From the NCBI RefSeq assembly GCF_002434265.1, contig NZ_DJJS01000007.1:769652-833651 (forward strand): 64,000 bases of DNA, written 5' to 3'. Below the pieces are notes generated by a model. The model had not been told where the DNA came from. It searched no databases and worked only from the letters and a program-made list of their open reading frames with translations. Position numbers and translations under genes: made by a program. Positions 7,304-15,941 of this stretch are shown here, piece by piece. Source of the stretch: Pseudomonas sp. UBA6562 (GTDB taxonomy: Bacteria > Pseudomonadota > Gammaproteobacteria > Pseudomonadales > Pseudomonadaceae). Every line of letters starts with the position of its first letter. Positions within the stretch are counted from its first letter, which is position 1.

Positions 7304-9184
7304 ATGCCCCAGCCCATCCCCCTCAAGGACCACGAACGCGAAAAATCGCTGGTCAATCGCCGCTTGCTGGTTTGCGCGGGGCTGACCGTGGCCTTGGTCG
7401 GCGCTCTGGTCGGGCGCCTGTACGTACTGCAGGTGATCCAGCACGACAAGCAAAGCGCCGTGTCGGAGAACAACCGCGTGCACATGCTGCCGATTCCGCC
7501 CGAGCGCGGCCTGATCTACGACCGCAACGGCGTGGTCCTGGCCGACAACCGCCCCAGCTTCAACCTGACCATGACCCGCGAGCGCGCAGGCAACGTGGCC
7601 CAGGTGCTGGACCAGCTCACCGAAGTGCTGGGCCTGGACGCCGAAGACCGCCAGCAGTTCGACAAGGACCTGCGCCGCGGTCGCAAGCCTTTCGAGCCGG
7701 TGACCCTGATGGTGGGGCTGAGCGAGCAGCAGATCGCCCACATCGCGGTGAACCAGTTCCGCCTGCCGGGGCTGGAAGTGGAACCGCAGTTCATCCGCGA
7801 ATACCCCCTGGCCGAACATTTCGCCCACTCGGTGGGCTATGTGGGGCGGATCAACGAGCGTGAAGCCAAGACCCTCGACCCCACCGAATACCGCGGCACC
7901 GAGTCGATCGGCAAGACCGGCATCGAGCACTTCTATGAGGACCGCCTGCACGGCCACGTCGGCTACGAAGAAGTGGAAACCAACGCCCAGGGCCGGGTGA
8001 TGCGCGTGCTCAACCACCGCGACCCGACGCCGGGCGAAGACATCGTGCTGAGCCTGGACGCGCACCTGCAACAGGCGGCCGAACACGCCCTGGGCGAGCG
8101 CCGTGGCGCGGTGGTGGCGCTGGACCCGGCCAACGGCGACATCCTGGCGATGGTCAGCAACCCCAGCTTCGACCCCAACCTGTTCGTCAAGGGCATCAGC
8201 TTCAAGCAGTACGCCGCCCTGCGCGACTCCATCGACCGCCCGCTGTTCAACCGTGTGCTGCGCGGGCTCTATGCACCGGGCTCGACGATCAAGCCGGAAG
8301 TCGCCATCGCGGGCCTGGACAGCGGCGTGATCAGCCCCGCCAGCCGGGTGTTCGACCCCGGTTACTACGAACTGCCCAACTACGCCCACAAGTACCGCAA
8401 CTGGAACCGCAGCGGCGACGGCTGGGTGGATCTGTCCGCCGCGATCATGCGCTCCAATGACACCTTCTTCTACGACCTGGCGCACAAGCTGGGCATCGAC
8501 CGCCTGCACGACTACATGGCCGAATTCGGCCTCGGGCAGAAGGTGTCGCTGGACCTGTTCGAGGAAGCGGCCGGGCTCATGCCCTCGGCGCAGTGGAAGC
8601 GTGCCACCCGGCGCCAGGCCTGGTTCCCGGGCGAGACGCTGATCCTCGGCATCGGCCAGGGCTACATGCAGGTAACGCCGCTGCAACTGGCCCAGGCCAC
8701 CAGCCTGCTGGCCAGCAAGGGCGTGTGGCACCGGCCGCACCTGGCGATGAGCGTGGGCGGCCAGACGCCGGTCGACCCCAACCCCATGCCCGACATCGTG
8801 TTGCGCGACGCGCATGCCTGGGACGAGGTCAACCAGGGCATGCAACGGGTGATGCACGACCCGCGCGGCATCGCCCGTGCTTCCGCAGCGGGCGCCCAAT
8901 ACCGCATCGCCGGCAAGAGCGGCACCGCGCAGGTGGTGGCGATCCGTCAGGGCGAGCGCTACAACCGTGAGAAAACCCTCGAGCGCCATCGCGACAACGC
9001 GTTGTTCGTCGGCTTCGCCCCGGCCGAGGCGCCGCGCATCGTGGTCGCGGTGATGATCGAGAACGGCGAGGCCGGCGGCCGCGTGGCGGGCCCGGTGGTG
9101 CGCGAGGTGATGGACGCCTGGCTGCTGGATGACCAGGGCCATCTGAAAGCGGCGACGACTGCGGCCAAACCCCCGCACGCGTGA
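7304..9184 (+). CDS. mrdA: Penicillin-binding protein 2 (peptidoglycan DD-transpeptidase), stand-alone copy
   Basis: A 626-aa class B PBP. Short cytoplasmic N-terminus, one membrane anchor at about residues 22-43, the non-penicillin-binding dimerisation domain with PERGLIYDRNG, then the transpeptidase domain: active-site Ser327 in GSTIKP, the second motif SND (384-386) and the KSG triad (538-540, GKSGTAQ). In the periplasm it cross-links side-wall glycan in the elongasome with a RodA-type polymerase. The canonical gene sits beside rodA; here it is flanked by a MocR/isochorismatase pair and XdhC, so it is probably a second PBP2 paralogue. Start ATG 7304 is followed by the positively charged LKDHEREKSLVNRR before the anchor. 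Confidence 0.9.
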   Translation: MPQPIPLKDHEREKSLVNRRLLVCAGLTVALVGALVGRLYVLQVIQHDKQSAVSENNRVHMLPIPPERGLIYDRNGVVLADNRPSFNLTMTRERAGNVAQVLDQLTEVLGLDAEDRQQFDKDLRRGRKPFEPVTLMVGLSEQQIAHIAVNQFRLPGLEVEPQFIREYPLAEHFAHSVGYVGRINEREAKTLDPTEYRGTESIGKTGIEHFYEDRLHGHVGYEEVETNAQGRVMRVLNHRDPTPGEDIVLSLDAHLQQAAEHALGERRGAVVALDPANGDILAMVSNPSFDPNLFVKGISFKQYAALRDSIDRPLFNRVLRGLYAPGSTIKPEVAIAGLDSGVISPASRVFDPGYYELPNYAHKYRNWNRSGDGWVDLSAAIMRSNDTFFYDLAHKLGIDRLHDYMAEFGLGQKVSLDLFEEAAGLMPSAQWKRATRRQAWFPGETLILGIGQGYMQVTPLQLAQATSLLASKGVWHRPHLAMSVGGQTPVDPNPMPDIVLRDAHAWDEVNQGMQRVMHDPRGIARASAAGAQYRIAGKSGTAQVVAIRQGERYNREKTLERHRDNALFVGFAPAEAPRIVVAVMIENGEAGGRVAGPVVREVMDAWLLDDQGHLKAATTAAKPPHA

Positions 9185-9338
9185 GCCTGGGCGGCGGTTT
9201 GGCGTCGATCGCTGAGCCTTGGGTCACCACGTTGCTCGATACTTGCCATCGAAAAGGAATGCTCCGGCGCCTGCTGCGGTCCAAGCGCCATTGGGCACTG
9301 TCGCCCGCGCTATGGCGTTCACCGCGCGAAGGATTTTC

Positions 9339-10352
9339 ATGGAAAGCATCGATCTGTTGGTTCTACGCACTGCCTGTGACTGGCTGGCCAGCGGCGAACG
9401 GGTGCTGTTGGCGACCGTTGCGGGCACGTGGGGGTCGTCTCCACGTCCTGTGGGCTCGATGATGGCGCTGCGCGCCGACGGCCGTGTGGTGGGCAGCGTC
9501 TCCGGCGGCTGTATCGAAGACGACCTGATCCAGCGCTACACCCATGCACACGGTGGCCCTGGCATGCCGGCGCGGGTCACCGAGGTGGTGCGGTACGGCG
9601 TCAGCGCCGACGAAGCACACCGCTTCGGCCTGCCCTGCGGCGGCACCTTGGAGCTGGTGCTGGAATTCGCGCCCGAGCTAGCGTCGTTGCGGGCGCTGCT
9701 CGCCGAGTTGGACGCTGGCCATCTGGTGCAGCGCCGGCTCGAACTCGACAGTGGCAAGGTCGCGCTGACCGTCACCGACCAACCCGCAGTGTCCGGCCTG
9801 CAAGGCCAGGTGATGCACACCACGCTTGGCCCAGGCTACCGCTTGCTGTTGATCGGTGCCGGGGCGCTGGCCGAGTACCTGGCGACCATGGCCCTGTTCA
9901 ACGGCTTCAAGGTGGCGCTGTGCGATCCGCGCAGCGAATACCGCAGCACCTGGTCGGTGGCCGGCGTCGAGCACCTGCCGGGCATGCCCGACGACGTGGT
10001 GCGGGCGTTCGGCGCCGACCAGCGCAGTGCCATTGTCGCCCTGAGCCACGATCCGCGCCTGGATGACCTGGCCCTGCTCGAAGCCCTGCAAGGTCCGGCG
10101 TTCTACATCGGTGCCATCGGGTCGCGGCGCAACTCGCAAAGCCGTCGCGAGCGGTTGATCGAACACTTCGGCCAGACCGAAGCGTCGCTGCAGCGCCTGC
10201 ACGGCCCCATCGGTCTGCACATCGGCAGCAAGACACCTGCGGAGATCGCCGTCAGTGTGATGGCCGAGCTTCTCGCAGAAAAGAACGGCGTAGCCTTGCC
10301 TGGCGCGGTGCGCGTGGCGGCGGGCAAGCAGATCGAAGAATGCGCGGCCTAG
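9339..10352 (+). CDS. XdhC/CoxI family protein
   Basis: A 337-aa protein with the N-terminal XdhC_CoxI domain (GTWGSSPRPVGSMM, then GSVSGGCIEDD) and a C-terminal Rossmann-like XdhC_C domain (LLLIGAGALAEYLATMA; GAIGSRRNSQSRRERL). Relatives bind molybdenum cofactor and help sulfurate and insert it into xanthine-dehydrogenase-type enzymes. No molybdoenzyme gene is nearby, so the client is unknown. A longer frame is open from 9219, but ATG 9339 has an AAGGA ribosome-binding site and begins at the conserved domain. It has its own upstream gap of about 150 bp after the PBP2 gene. Confidence 0.85.
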   Translation: MESIDLLVLRTACDWLASGERVLLATVAGTWGSSPRPVGSMMALRADGRVVGSVSGGCIEDDLIQRYTHAHGGPGMPARVTEVVRYGVSADEAHRFGLPCGGTLELVLEFAPELASLRALLAELDAGHLVQRRLELDSGKVALTVTDQPAVSGLQGQVMHTTLGPGYRLLLIGAGALAEYLATMALFNGFKVALCDPRSEYRSTWSVAGVEHLPGMPDDVVRAFGADQRSAIVALSHDPRLDDLALLEALQGPAFYIGAIGSRRNSQSRRERLIEHFGQTEASLQRLHGPIGLHIGSKTPAEIAVSVMAELLAEKNGVALPGAVRVAAGKQIEECAA

Positions 10353-10363
10353 GCTCATTGCCG

Positions 10364-10422
10364 GTCAGTCAAGCGATGGGCTGCAACGCCGCCCCAACTG
10401 AAATTCCTTCGCCTTGACTGAC
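10364..10422. repeat. Short repeat element bounded by 10-bp inverted ends
   Basis: Ends GTCAGTCAAG (10364-10373) and CTTGACTGAC (10413-10422) are perfect inverted repeats. The inside (GATGGGCTGCAA, then GCCCCAA) matches part of the larger REP-bearing element at 19504-19663. It looks like an internally deleted copy of the same small mobile element. Confidence 0.5.
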
Positions 10423-10547
10423 GGCGTCAGGCCCAGGTGCGCTTGACGCGAATTTGCACGGATGATGACGATATTAGCGTCCATACAAGTGGAACAGTGG
10501 CAATTTGGGTGCAATACTCTCGCACCTGATTGTCAGAGACATCACCC

Positions 10548-11678
10548 ATGCGTGTATTCCTTAGTCACTTTCGAGACCGCGCATTGGAAGTGATGGCTTC
10601 GGGCACTTCCATTCAGGGCCTGCTCGGCGAATTCGCACTGGCCTTGCAGGTCGAAGTCCCCGATGCCGTGGTCGGCATCCTGGTCCTGGACACGCCCGGC
10701 AATACGTTTCGCCACGCCATATTCCCCGCCATGCCCACGACCTTCACCACCGCATTGATCGGCAACCCGATCAGCGCGGGCCGCGGTTCCTGTAGCCATG
10801 CCGTACGCACCGGCAAGACCGTCGAAGTGCCCGATGTGGCGTCGGACGAGCGCTTTTCCGAGCAGTGGCGCGACGAGTTTCGCAAGCACGATCTGACCTC
10901 GTTGATTTCGGTACCGGCCATCGGCACAGACGGCGAGGTACATGGATCGCTCGCAGTCATACATCCCATGGACATGGGCCTGACCAAGGAGCAACGGGTG
11001 TTCCTGTCGGGCGCGGCGGGCTTGTGCGCCCTGTTCTGCCGTTACAGCCGCACCCAGGAGTCGCAGACTTTGCTGATCGGTGAGCTTGAACACCGCATGC
11101 GCAATCTGTTCTCGACGCTTTCCGGAGTGGCGGTGCTGACCCTCAGAAACTACCCGGAGCCCGAGCAGTTCCGGTACATGCTCGATCAGCGCATGGTGAT
11201 GATGCAGCGCGCCCATGCCCTGGCGCTGTCCCCGGCGGAAATGCCGCTGGCCTCGCTGCTGAGCGAGGTCCTGTCTCCGTACAGCGACCGTTACCGGATC
11301 CGTTTCGACGGCCCCGCCATTTTGTTGGCCAAGGAGGCAGCGGCGGCCTTCGCCATGGTGGTCCATGAACTGGGTACCAACGCCGCGAAATACGGCGCGC
11401 TCTCGCAACCGGGGGGCGAGTTGCACATCAGCTGGCAAACCGAACAACGCTCGCCCGACGATGCGCACGACGGCTTCAGCTTGAGCTGGCAGGAACTCAA
11501 CGGGCCCGTAGTGCTAGCGCCGTCGCGCAAAGGCTACGGAACGCTGATGGTCAACGGGGCGCTGCGCAATGCGTTCAACGGCTCGGCCGCCTTCACTTAC
11601 GAAGCGGCAGGGTTCAATTGCCTGATCAGCGCGCCGTTCAACGAGCGCCTCGGGCGGGCAGAGCCACATCATGACTGA
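10548..11678 (+). CDS. GAF-domain HWE-type sensor histidine kinase
   Basis: A 376-aa soluble kinase. An N-terminal GAF domain (about 10-165, with GRGSCSHAVRTGKTVEVPD) is followed by an HWE histidine-kinase core: the phospho-acceptor segment ELEHRMRNLFSTLSGVA, the N box HELGTNAAKYGALS and the diagnostic WxE as SWQELNGP, then GYGTLMVNGAL. HWE kinases often act with unusual response regulators or in light and stress responses. No response regulator is adjacent. TTG at 10530 is possible, but ATG 10548 is preferred. The GAF lacks an obvious bacteriophytochrome Cys pattern, so the signal is unknown. No membrane segment is present. Confidence 0.87.
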   Translation: MRVFLSHFRDRALEVMASGTSIQGLLGEFALALQVEVPDAVVGILVLDTPGNTFRHAIFPAMPTTFTTALIGNPISAGRGSCSHAVRTGKTVEVPDVASDERFSEQWRDEFRKHDLTSLISVPAIGTDGEVHGSLAVIHPMDMGLTKEQRVFLSGAAGLCALFCRYSRTQESQTLLIGELEHRMRNLFSTLSGVAVLTLRNYPEPEQFRYMLDQRMVMMQRAHALALSPAEMPLASLLSEVLSPYSDRYRIRFDGPAILLAKEAAAAFAMVVHELGTNAAKYGALSQPGGELHISWQTEQRSPDDAHDGFSLSWQELNGPVVLAPSRKGYGTLMVNGALRNAFNGSAAFTYEAAGFNCLISAPFNERLGRAEPHHD

Positions 11679-11764
11679 CCTGGCACTGCCCTGCGCTTCT
11701 CACATCGAGGTGCGGCGTTAAGGTGCAACCAGTCGTTCAGTAGCGGTTGCAGCGGCAATGCCGC

Positions 11765-11923
11765 CTATTGATCGTCTGGATGCTCGGATGTCACCGAATC
11801 GTTGACTTCGACGTCCGGCATCTCTTCATCGAGACCAGCGTCATCGTCTTGCAGCTCAGGTGCCTGTTTGGTGGCCGGATCTTGCGGTGCGGGATCGCGT
11901 GGCACGGTTGGGTGGTTGTCCAT
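11765..11923 (-). CDS. Small acidic hydrophilic protein (52 aa)
   Basis: Short frame beginning MDNHPTVPRDPAPQDPA and ending TSEHPDDQ, very rich in Asp, Glu and Pro, with no predicted fold. ATG 11923 is preceded by GGAG at good spacing. Composition resembles the other small proteins encoded at 12751-12984 and 13586-13720. Function unknown; likely intrinsically disordered. Confidence 0.6.
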   Translation of the reverse strand: MDNHPTVPRDPAPQDPATKQAPELQDDDAGLDEEMPDVEVNDSVTSEHPDDQ

Positions 11924-12146
11924 CGTCGTATCTCCAAGCCGACGGGCGAAGTGCCCGTCCGTATAGCTGTGAGGACCCTCGACCCGGGCAGTGCCCGCTG
12001 CCGGACCGACGGCGGCGCTACCTCCTGATTAATCACATGGTAGAAGCAGACCTGGGGAACGTTTTTCGGCGCGAATTGACGGCTTGCGCGAATCGCCGCA
12101 CTCCCCTCACACTGCCGCATCCACCGCTTACCGAGGCTTGCAGCGC

Positions 12147-12671
12147 ATGTCGCCTTATTCGTCACAGCACCAGTATTACCTTTCAGGCGCGGAACGCTCG
12201 GCGATCGCGGAAATCGAGGGTACTACCAACATTCTCAAACTGGTCTTGAAGTACACGGCCATGCCGTTCGCGGCTATCGCCAAGTTCAACGACAACGACT
12301 GGGTCATCTGCGCGGCGCTGGACAGAGGCGACTTCGGCCTGGAGCAGGGCGACGCCTTTCCACTGGAACGCACCGTTTGCAGCGAGTTTTTGCGCGCGCC
12401 GGAAGCCTTGCTGGTGCCCTCGCTGACCCAGGATTCGCGTTTCGCCCTGCGCCCCATCGTCAATCAGCTGGGCTTGGACAGCTACGCCGGGGTGCCGATT
12501 TTCCTGCCCAACGGCGACCTGTACGGCGCTTTATGCGCGCTCGATACCCGCGAAGCGTATTTCGACGACCCGGACCTGGCCGAAGTACTGTCCCTGTTCG
12601 CACGCCTGGTAGGGTGCATCCTGTATGCGTGCATCGAAGATCAGGCCGTGGAGCCGGTCGAATCTGTCTGA
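12147..12671 (+). CDS. Stand-alone GAF-domain protein
   Basis: A 174-aa protein that is essentially one GAF domain: helical start (SAIAEIEGTTNILKLVLKYT), then PFAAIAKFNDNDWVICAALD and the late strands YAGVPIFLPNGDLYGALCALD. No output domain is attached. Start ATG 12147 follows GAGG at a usable distance; upstream in-frame residues are not domain-like. It lies near the GAF-HWE kinase and might modulate it, but that is inference. A bidirectional terminator follows. Confidence 0.75.
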   Translation: MSPYSSQHQYYLSGAERSAIAEIEGTTNILKLVLKYTAMPFAAIAKFNDNDWVICAALDRGDFGLEQGDAFPLERTVCSEFLRAPEALLVPSLTQDSRFALRPIVNQLGLDSYAGVPIFLPNGDLYGALCALDTREAYFDDPDLAEVLSLFARLVGCILYACIEDQAVEPVESV

Positions 12672-12697
12672 CCGACCCTAGCGCTCCAACGGCCCTG

Positions 12698-12735
12698 AAC
12701 GACAAAGCCCAGCACTGATGCTGGGCTTTGTCGTT
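12698..12735. terminator. Bidirectional terminator
   Basis: A 17-bp perfect stem (AACGACAAAGCCCAGCA, 12698-12714, with its complement at 12719-12735) lies between two convergent genes. Confidence 0.85.
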
Positions 12736-12750
12736 CAAACGCCGAGCGGA

Positions 12751-12984
12751 TCACTCGGTCTTGGCGGTGCCGTTTTCGCGGGGCACCTGGGAGTCTTGGT
12801 CCGAGCCTGGGTTACCCGCCGGCGGGTTCCAGTCTTCAGGCTTTTTGCCTTCCTGGGAACCGACACCTTGCTTGGGCTCGGACGACGTCTGCTCGAGTCC
12901 CGAACCGTGGCCTTCGCCGGTATCTGGGGTGTCGCTGCTCGGGCCTGGATAAGGTGCTGCGGGTCCATTGTTGTCTTTGATCAC
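12751..12984 (-). CDS. Small hydrophilic Gly/Pro/Ser-rich protein (77 aa)
   Basis: GTG start at 12984 with GGAG seven bases upstream. The protein starts MIKDNNGPAAPYPGPSSD and is rich in Gly, Pro, Ser, Asp and Glu with no hydrophobic core, so it is probably disordered. A longer frame from 13086 exists but its N-terminus is not protein-like and lacks a ribosome-binding site. Function unknown. Confidence 0.6.
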   Translation of the reverse strand: MIKDNNGPAAPYPGPSSDTPDTGEGHGSGLEQTSSEPKQGVGSQEGKKPEDWNPPAGNPGSDQDSQVPRENGTAKTE

Positions 12985-13194
12985 GATCGTTCTCCGCTGG
13001 TGGACGCAGGCCATCTGCATCTGAAACATTGGAAGAACGTCACTCGCCGAAGTGCGATGGCATTGACGAACGGCACGCGCCTGCACACTGCCCTACCCTT
13101 TCGACGAGCCGAACTGGTAGGGTTGCACCGGTATTCGCGGCACACCCCTGTGCTCGATCGAGTCGACGTCATCCGTTCAATAAGGAAGTACCCG

Positions 13195-13518
13195 ATGAAA
13201 CGCTATCTGGCCCTGGCTACCTTCGCTGCCCTGGTTGGCTGCAGCCATGACACACCTGTCCCGAACACGCCGAACCTTGAAGGCAAATGCGACGAAGTGG
13301 CAAGGTTCGACCTGTCGTTTTCGCGCTTCGACGAAGTCGCGCAGGACATCGGCAACGACAGCGGTTGCGTGATCAAATCCGATCTGAACAGCACGGGCGC
13401 GGTGAAGCCCAATGTGGTGAAAGGCGAAATGACCCGCCGCGAAGCCATCCAGGCGGCCATTCAGAGCACCGGCCTGCAGATCGTCAACCACCAGCCCGAC
13501 CAGGTCACGGTGCAGTAA
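13195..13518 (+). CDS. Lipoprotein with an STN-like domain
   Basis: A 107-aa protein with a signal peptide and lipobox (ALATFAALVGC, Cys16). The mature part (about 28-107) has the beta-alpha-beta pattern of the short N-terminal domain of secretins and TonB receptors (STN): FDLSFSRFDEVAQDIGNDSG, then GEMTRREAIQAAIQSTGLQI and VTVQ at the end. ATG 13195 has AAGGA upstream; the longer open frame from 12718 is spurious. An STN domain is normally fused to a secretin or receptor, so a free lipoprotein form is notable. Role unknown. Confidence 0.75.
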   Translation: MKRYLALATFAALVGCSHDTPVPNTPNLEGKCDEVARFDLSFSRFDEVAQDIGNDSGCVIKSDLNSTGAVKPNVVKGEMTRREAIQAAIQSTGLQIVNHQPDQVTVQ

Positions 13519-13585
13519 CGGTGCGGGGCGGTCGGCGCGCTTGCCCTGTCTCGCTCGATGGCAAACGCGCAGTGGGTCGCAGGGC

Positions 13586-13720
13586 TCAGCAGTAACCGGG
13601 CGGGATCCCGTCCTTGTTCTTGTCCTTGAGGCGCTCGCGTTCTTCTTCGGTGGCGTGCGCCGGTACGTCGTCCTGCTGGGCAGGGGTGGGCTTGGGTTGC
13701 TCTTGCTTGGGATCGGTCAT
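13586..13720 (-). CDS. Small hydrophilic protein (44 aa)
   Basis: ATG 13720 with GAGGA upstream; the product starts MTDPKQEQPKPTPAQQ and ends KDGIPPGYC. Charged, proline-rich, with a single C-terminal Cys. The conserved-looking end and good ribosome-binding site support a real gene despite its length. Function unknown. Confidence 0.6.
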   Translation of the reverse strand: MTDPKQEQPKPTPAQQDDVPAHATEEERERLKDKNKDGIPPGYC

Positions 13721-13831
13721 GTCAACGTCCTCGACTGAAAAGTGACGGACGTTGGGCAGCAATGGACGGCCATATGTTCAGTCGGACCGGCGGCAACCCG
13801 CTTCACGACGAGCCGCCGCCGGCAAACAGCG

Positions 13832-14074
13832 TCATTTGCGTGTCTTTGGCTGGATCACCTGGGTGTAGAGGAAGTAGCCACCGGCGATTTCGGCGACGGC
13901 GAGCACGCCATGCAGCGGTCCGAACATGAAGGACGAGGCGATGAACGCCACGGCGACGATACCGGCGAAGATCTGCAGGATCTGCACGGTCTTGGGCGAC
14001 ACCGCGACCTTGCCATTGACCACGTAACCGGCGGCCAGGCCGATCAAGATACCGATGATGATGCGAGTGAACAT
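13832..14074 (-). CDS. Small inner-membrane protein (80 aa)
   Basis: Two or three hydrophobic segments (IIIGILIGLAAGYVV; ILQIFAGIVAVAFIASSFMF; VLAVAEIAGGYFLY) separated by short basic loops, ending QPKTRK. ATG 14074 is preceded by AAGGAGC. No recognised domain. It sits among other short genes of unknown function. Confidence 0.65.
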   Translation of the reverse strand: MFTRIIIGILIGLAAGYVVNGKVAVSPKTVQILQIFAGIVAVAFIASSFMFGPLHGVLAVAEIAGGYFLYTQVIQPKTRK

Positions 14075-14422
14075 TGCAGCTCCTTACTCGGGCGAGACGC
14101 CGACGTCGTTTAACGTGCTGGTGAGGTATGTGGACCGGGCGCGAAAGCTCGCGCCGAACCATCTTACACATCCGCACTGGCGGCGCAGAGGCGCGGACAT
14201 GACCGACGCCCATGTCAACACGCCTGGCCCATCGATGCTGCTCGCCAGGCGAACTCGAGACGCCCCTGGACGACAATCGAAGATCGGACGGGAGCTTGCG
14301 TGCACGCTGCGGTCCAAGCGTACAGCGAGCCCTGCTCCGACCTGGACGGCGGTGCCGCGCCACCTCACACGACAGGTGCGCACACCCTTCGCTCTGCCCA
14401 CGATCCACTTTGGAGAACAGCC
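14075..14422. other. Intergenic region without a supported gene
   Basis: Divergent spacer between two small genes. Frames cross it on both strands but have no ribosome-binding site and no protein-like composition. A GCGCGAAAGCTCGCGC hairpin lies near 14135-14150. Promoters for both neighbours presumably lie here; I could not fix them. Confidence 0.5.
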
Positions 14423-14605
14423 ATGCCAGTGACCGTCAAAAAACTCGAAGGCGATGACATCCCTCCCCACCGTCGCCGCGAAGACGTGACTCAGATATTT
14501 CGTGTGACGGACGACGACGGTGTCGAGCATTTCGTCGACAGCGACGAGGCGGCCGCGAAACTTGCGGTCACCCTGAGCGAGCTGGACCGAGACGAGCGCG
14601 TTTGA
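14423..14605 (+). CDS. Small charged protein (60 aa)
   Basis: ATG 14423 with TGGAGA upstream. The product starts MPVTVKKLEGDDIPPHRRRE and contains RVTDDDGVEHFVDSDEAAAK, a predicted beta hairpin and helix. It is acidic and compact. Function unknown; the clear ribosome-binding site and amphipathic pattern support a real gene. Confidence 0.65.
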   Translation: MPVTVKKLEGDDIPPHRRREDVTQIFRVTDDDGVEHFVDSDEAAAKLAVTLSELDRDERV

Positions 14606-14636
14606 ACCCAACGCCTCGCCTGTAATGGGCCCGCAG

Positions 14637-15941
14637 TCAGCGGGCGATCATGCTGGCGGCCTGCTCGGTTGCCTCGGTGGTGCGCGTCGCCAGCTTGCGC
14701 ACCTCGTCAGCCACCACGGCGAAACCGCGCCCCGCTTCACCGGCGCGAGCCGCTTCGATGGCCGCGTTCAACGCCAGCAAATTGGTCTGGCTGGCAATGC
14801 TCTGGATGGTGGCGACGATGCTCGACAACTGGGCGATGTTGGCTTCCAGGGTTTTCTGATAGTCGGCTTGGGATTGGCGCATCGCGCGCTGCTCGTGCTG
14901 CAGGTGGACGTCCACCAATGCCCCCACCACCCGCAACGGCAGGCCATCGGCGTTGCGCCGCGTCTGGCCGCGGGCGCGGAACCAGCGGTACTCGCCCGAG
15001 CGGTGTTTGAGGCGGTACTCGATGTCGAATGGGGTCTTGCCGCTGCGGTCGGTCAAGTGCGCGGCGAAGGCTGACAGGCTGCGCTCCTTGTCTTCCGGAT
15101 GCAGGCGCGAGGCCCAGCTGTCGAGCACGTCGGGGAATTCCTCGACCGTTTCGAAGCCCAGCAGACGGCGGAACTGCGGCGACCACCAGAAGGGATTGCG
15201 CGGGTTGACTGGATCGCCTGCGATCACTTCCATGTCCCACAAGCCGTCGGACAGCATCTCACGGGCCAATTCGAAACGGGTGATGATCACATCGTGCTCG
15301 CGATCGCGCTCCAACTGGTCGTGGATGTCGCGCAGCGAGCCGGCCACGCGTAGAGGCGCGCCTTTGCCGTCGCGCAGGGTTTCGCCCTGGGCATAGAACC
15401 AGCGGTAGGTGCCGTCTTTCATGGCCAGGCGGTTCTTGACCCGATAGGGAGTGCTGCCCGAGCGGTCGTTGAGATGGCGCGCGAAAGCGTCGAGGGTGGC
15501 CTGCTTGTCTTGTGGGTGCAGGCGGTCGGCCCAACTCGACAGCACGTTCGGGAAGTCATGTTCGCCCTGGAAACCCAGCATCTGGCGCAATTGCTGCGAC
15601 CACCAGAACACGTTGTGCGGATTGACCGGGTCACCGGCGACCACTTCCATGTCCCACAAGCCTTCGCTGGACGCACGGTTGACCAGATCGAAGCGCACCT
15701 GATGGCGTTGCGCAGCGGCGCTGGCTTGGGCCAACTCTGCCTCGGTCGCAGCCAGTCGCTGCTCGACTTCGGCGCTTGCCTGAACCTGCGCCTGCTCACG
15801 TGCTTGCAGGGTTTGCCAGGCTTGCAGCACGGGTTGGTTGCGCGAGCGCTGTTCGAGTTGAGGGGGTTGCAGCGTGGTGACGGCCTTGACCAACTCGTGC
15901 AAAGCCTTGCGGTCGCGCCGCGGCGCCAGGAAGGAAAACAT
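14637..15941 (-). CDS. Soluble chemoreceptor-like protein with two PAS domains and a short MCP tip
   Basis: A 434-aa protein without membrane segments. N-terminal coiled coil (about 25-85), then two closely related PAS_3-type domains (about 90-215 and 220-340), each containing SxGLWDMEVxAGDPVNPxN, a WADRLHP/WASRLHP segment and a WF(Y/R)A(Q/R)G strand, then a shortened MCP signalling hairpin including the invariant tip SQTNLLALNAAIEAARAGEAG. Only about 90 residues follow the second PAS, and the protein ends at the start of the return helix. It resembles BdlA-type cytosolic receptors. ATG 15941 with AGAGG upstream is preferred over 15983. Flavin or heme binding by the PAS domains is possible but unproven. 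Confidence 0.85.
   Translation of the reverse strand: MFSFLAPRRDRKALHELVKAVTTLQPPQLEQRSRNQPVLQAWQTLQAREQAQVQASAEVEQRLAATEAELAQASAAAQRHQVRFDLVNRASSEGLWDMEVVAGDPVNPHNVFWWSQQLRQMLGFQGEHDFPNVLSSWADRLHPQDKQATLDAFARHLNDRSGSTPYRVKNRLAMKDGTYRWFYAQGETLRDGKGAPLRVAGSLRDIHDQLERDREHDVIITRFELAREMLSDGLWDMEVIAGDPVNPRNPFWWSPQFRRLLGFETVEEFPDVLDSWASRLHPEDKERSLSAFAAHLTDRSGKTPFDIEYRLKHRSGEYRWFRARGQTRRNADGLPLRVVGALVDVHLQHEQRAMRQSQADYQKTLEANIAQLSSIVATIQSIASQTNLLALNAAIEAARAGEAGRGFAVVADEVRKLATRTTEATEQAASMIAR

Noticed and set aside
7190..9178. Long minus-strand open frame opposite the PBP2 gene
   Set aside because: Antisense shadow of a well-supported gene; no motifs, no ribosome-binding site.
14055..14432. Plus-strand frame across the 14.1-14.4 kb gap
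   Set aside because: No ribosome-binding site and non-protein-like composition; it ends inside the better supported 60-aa gene in another frame.
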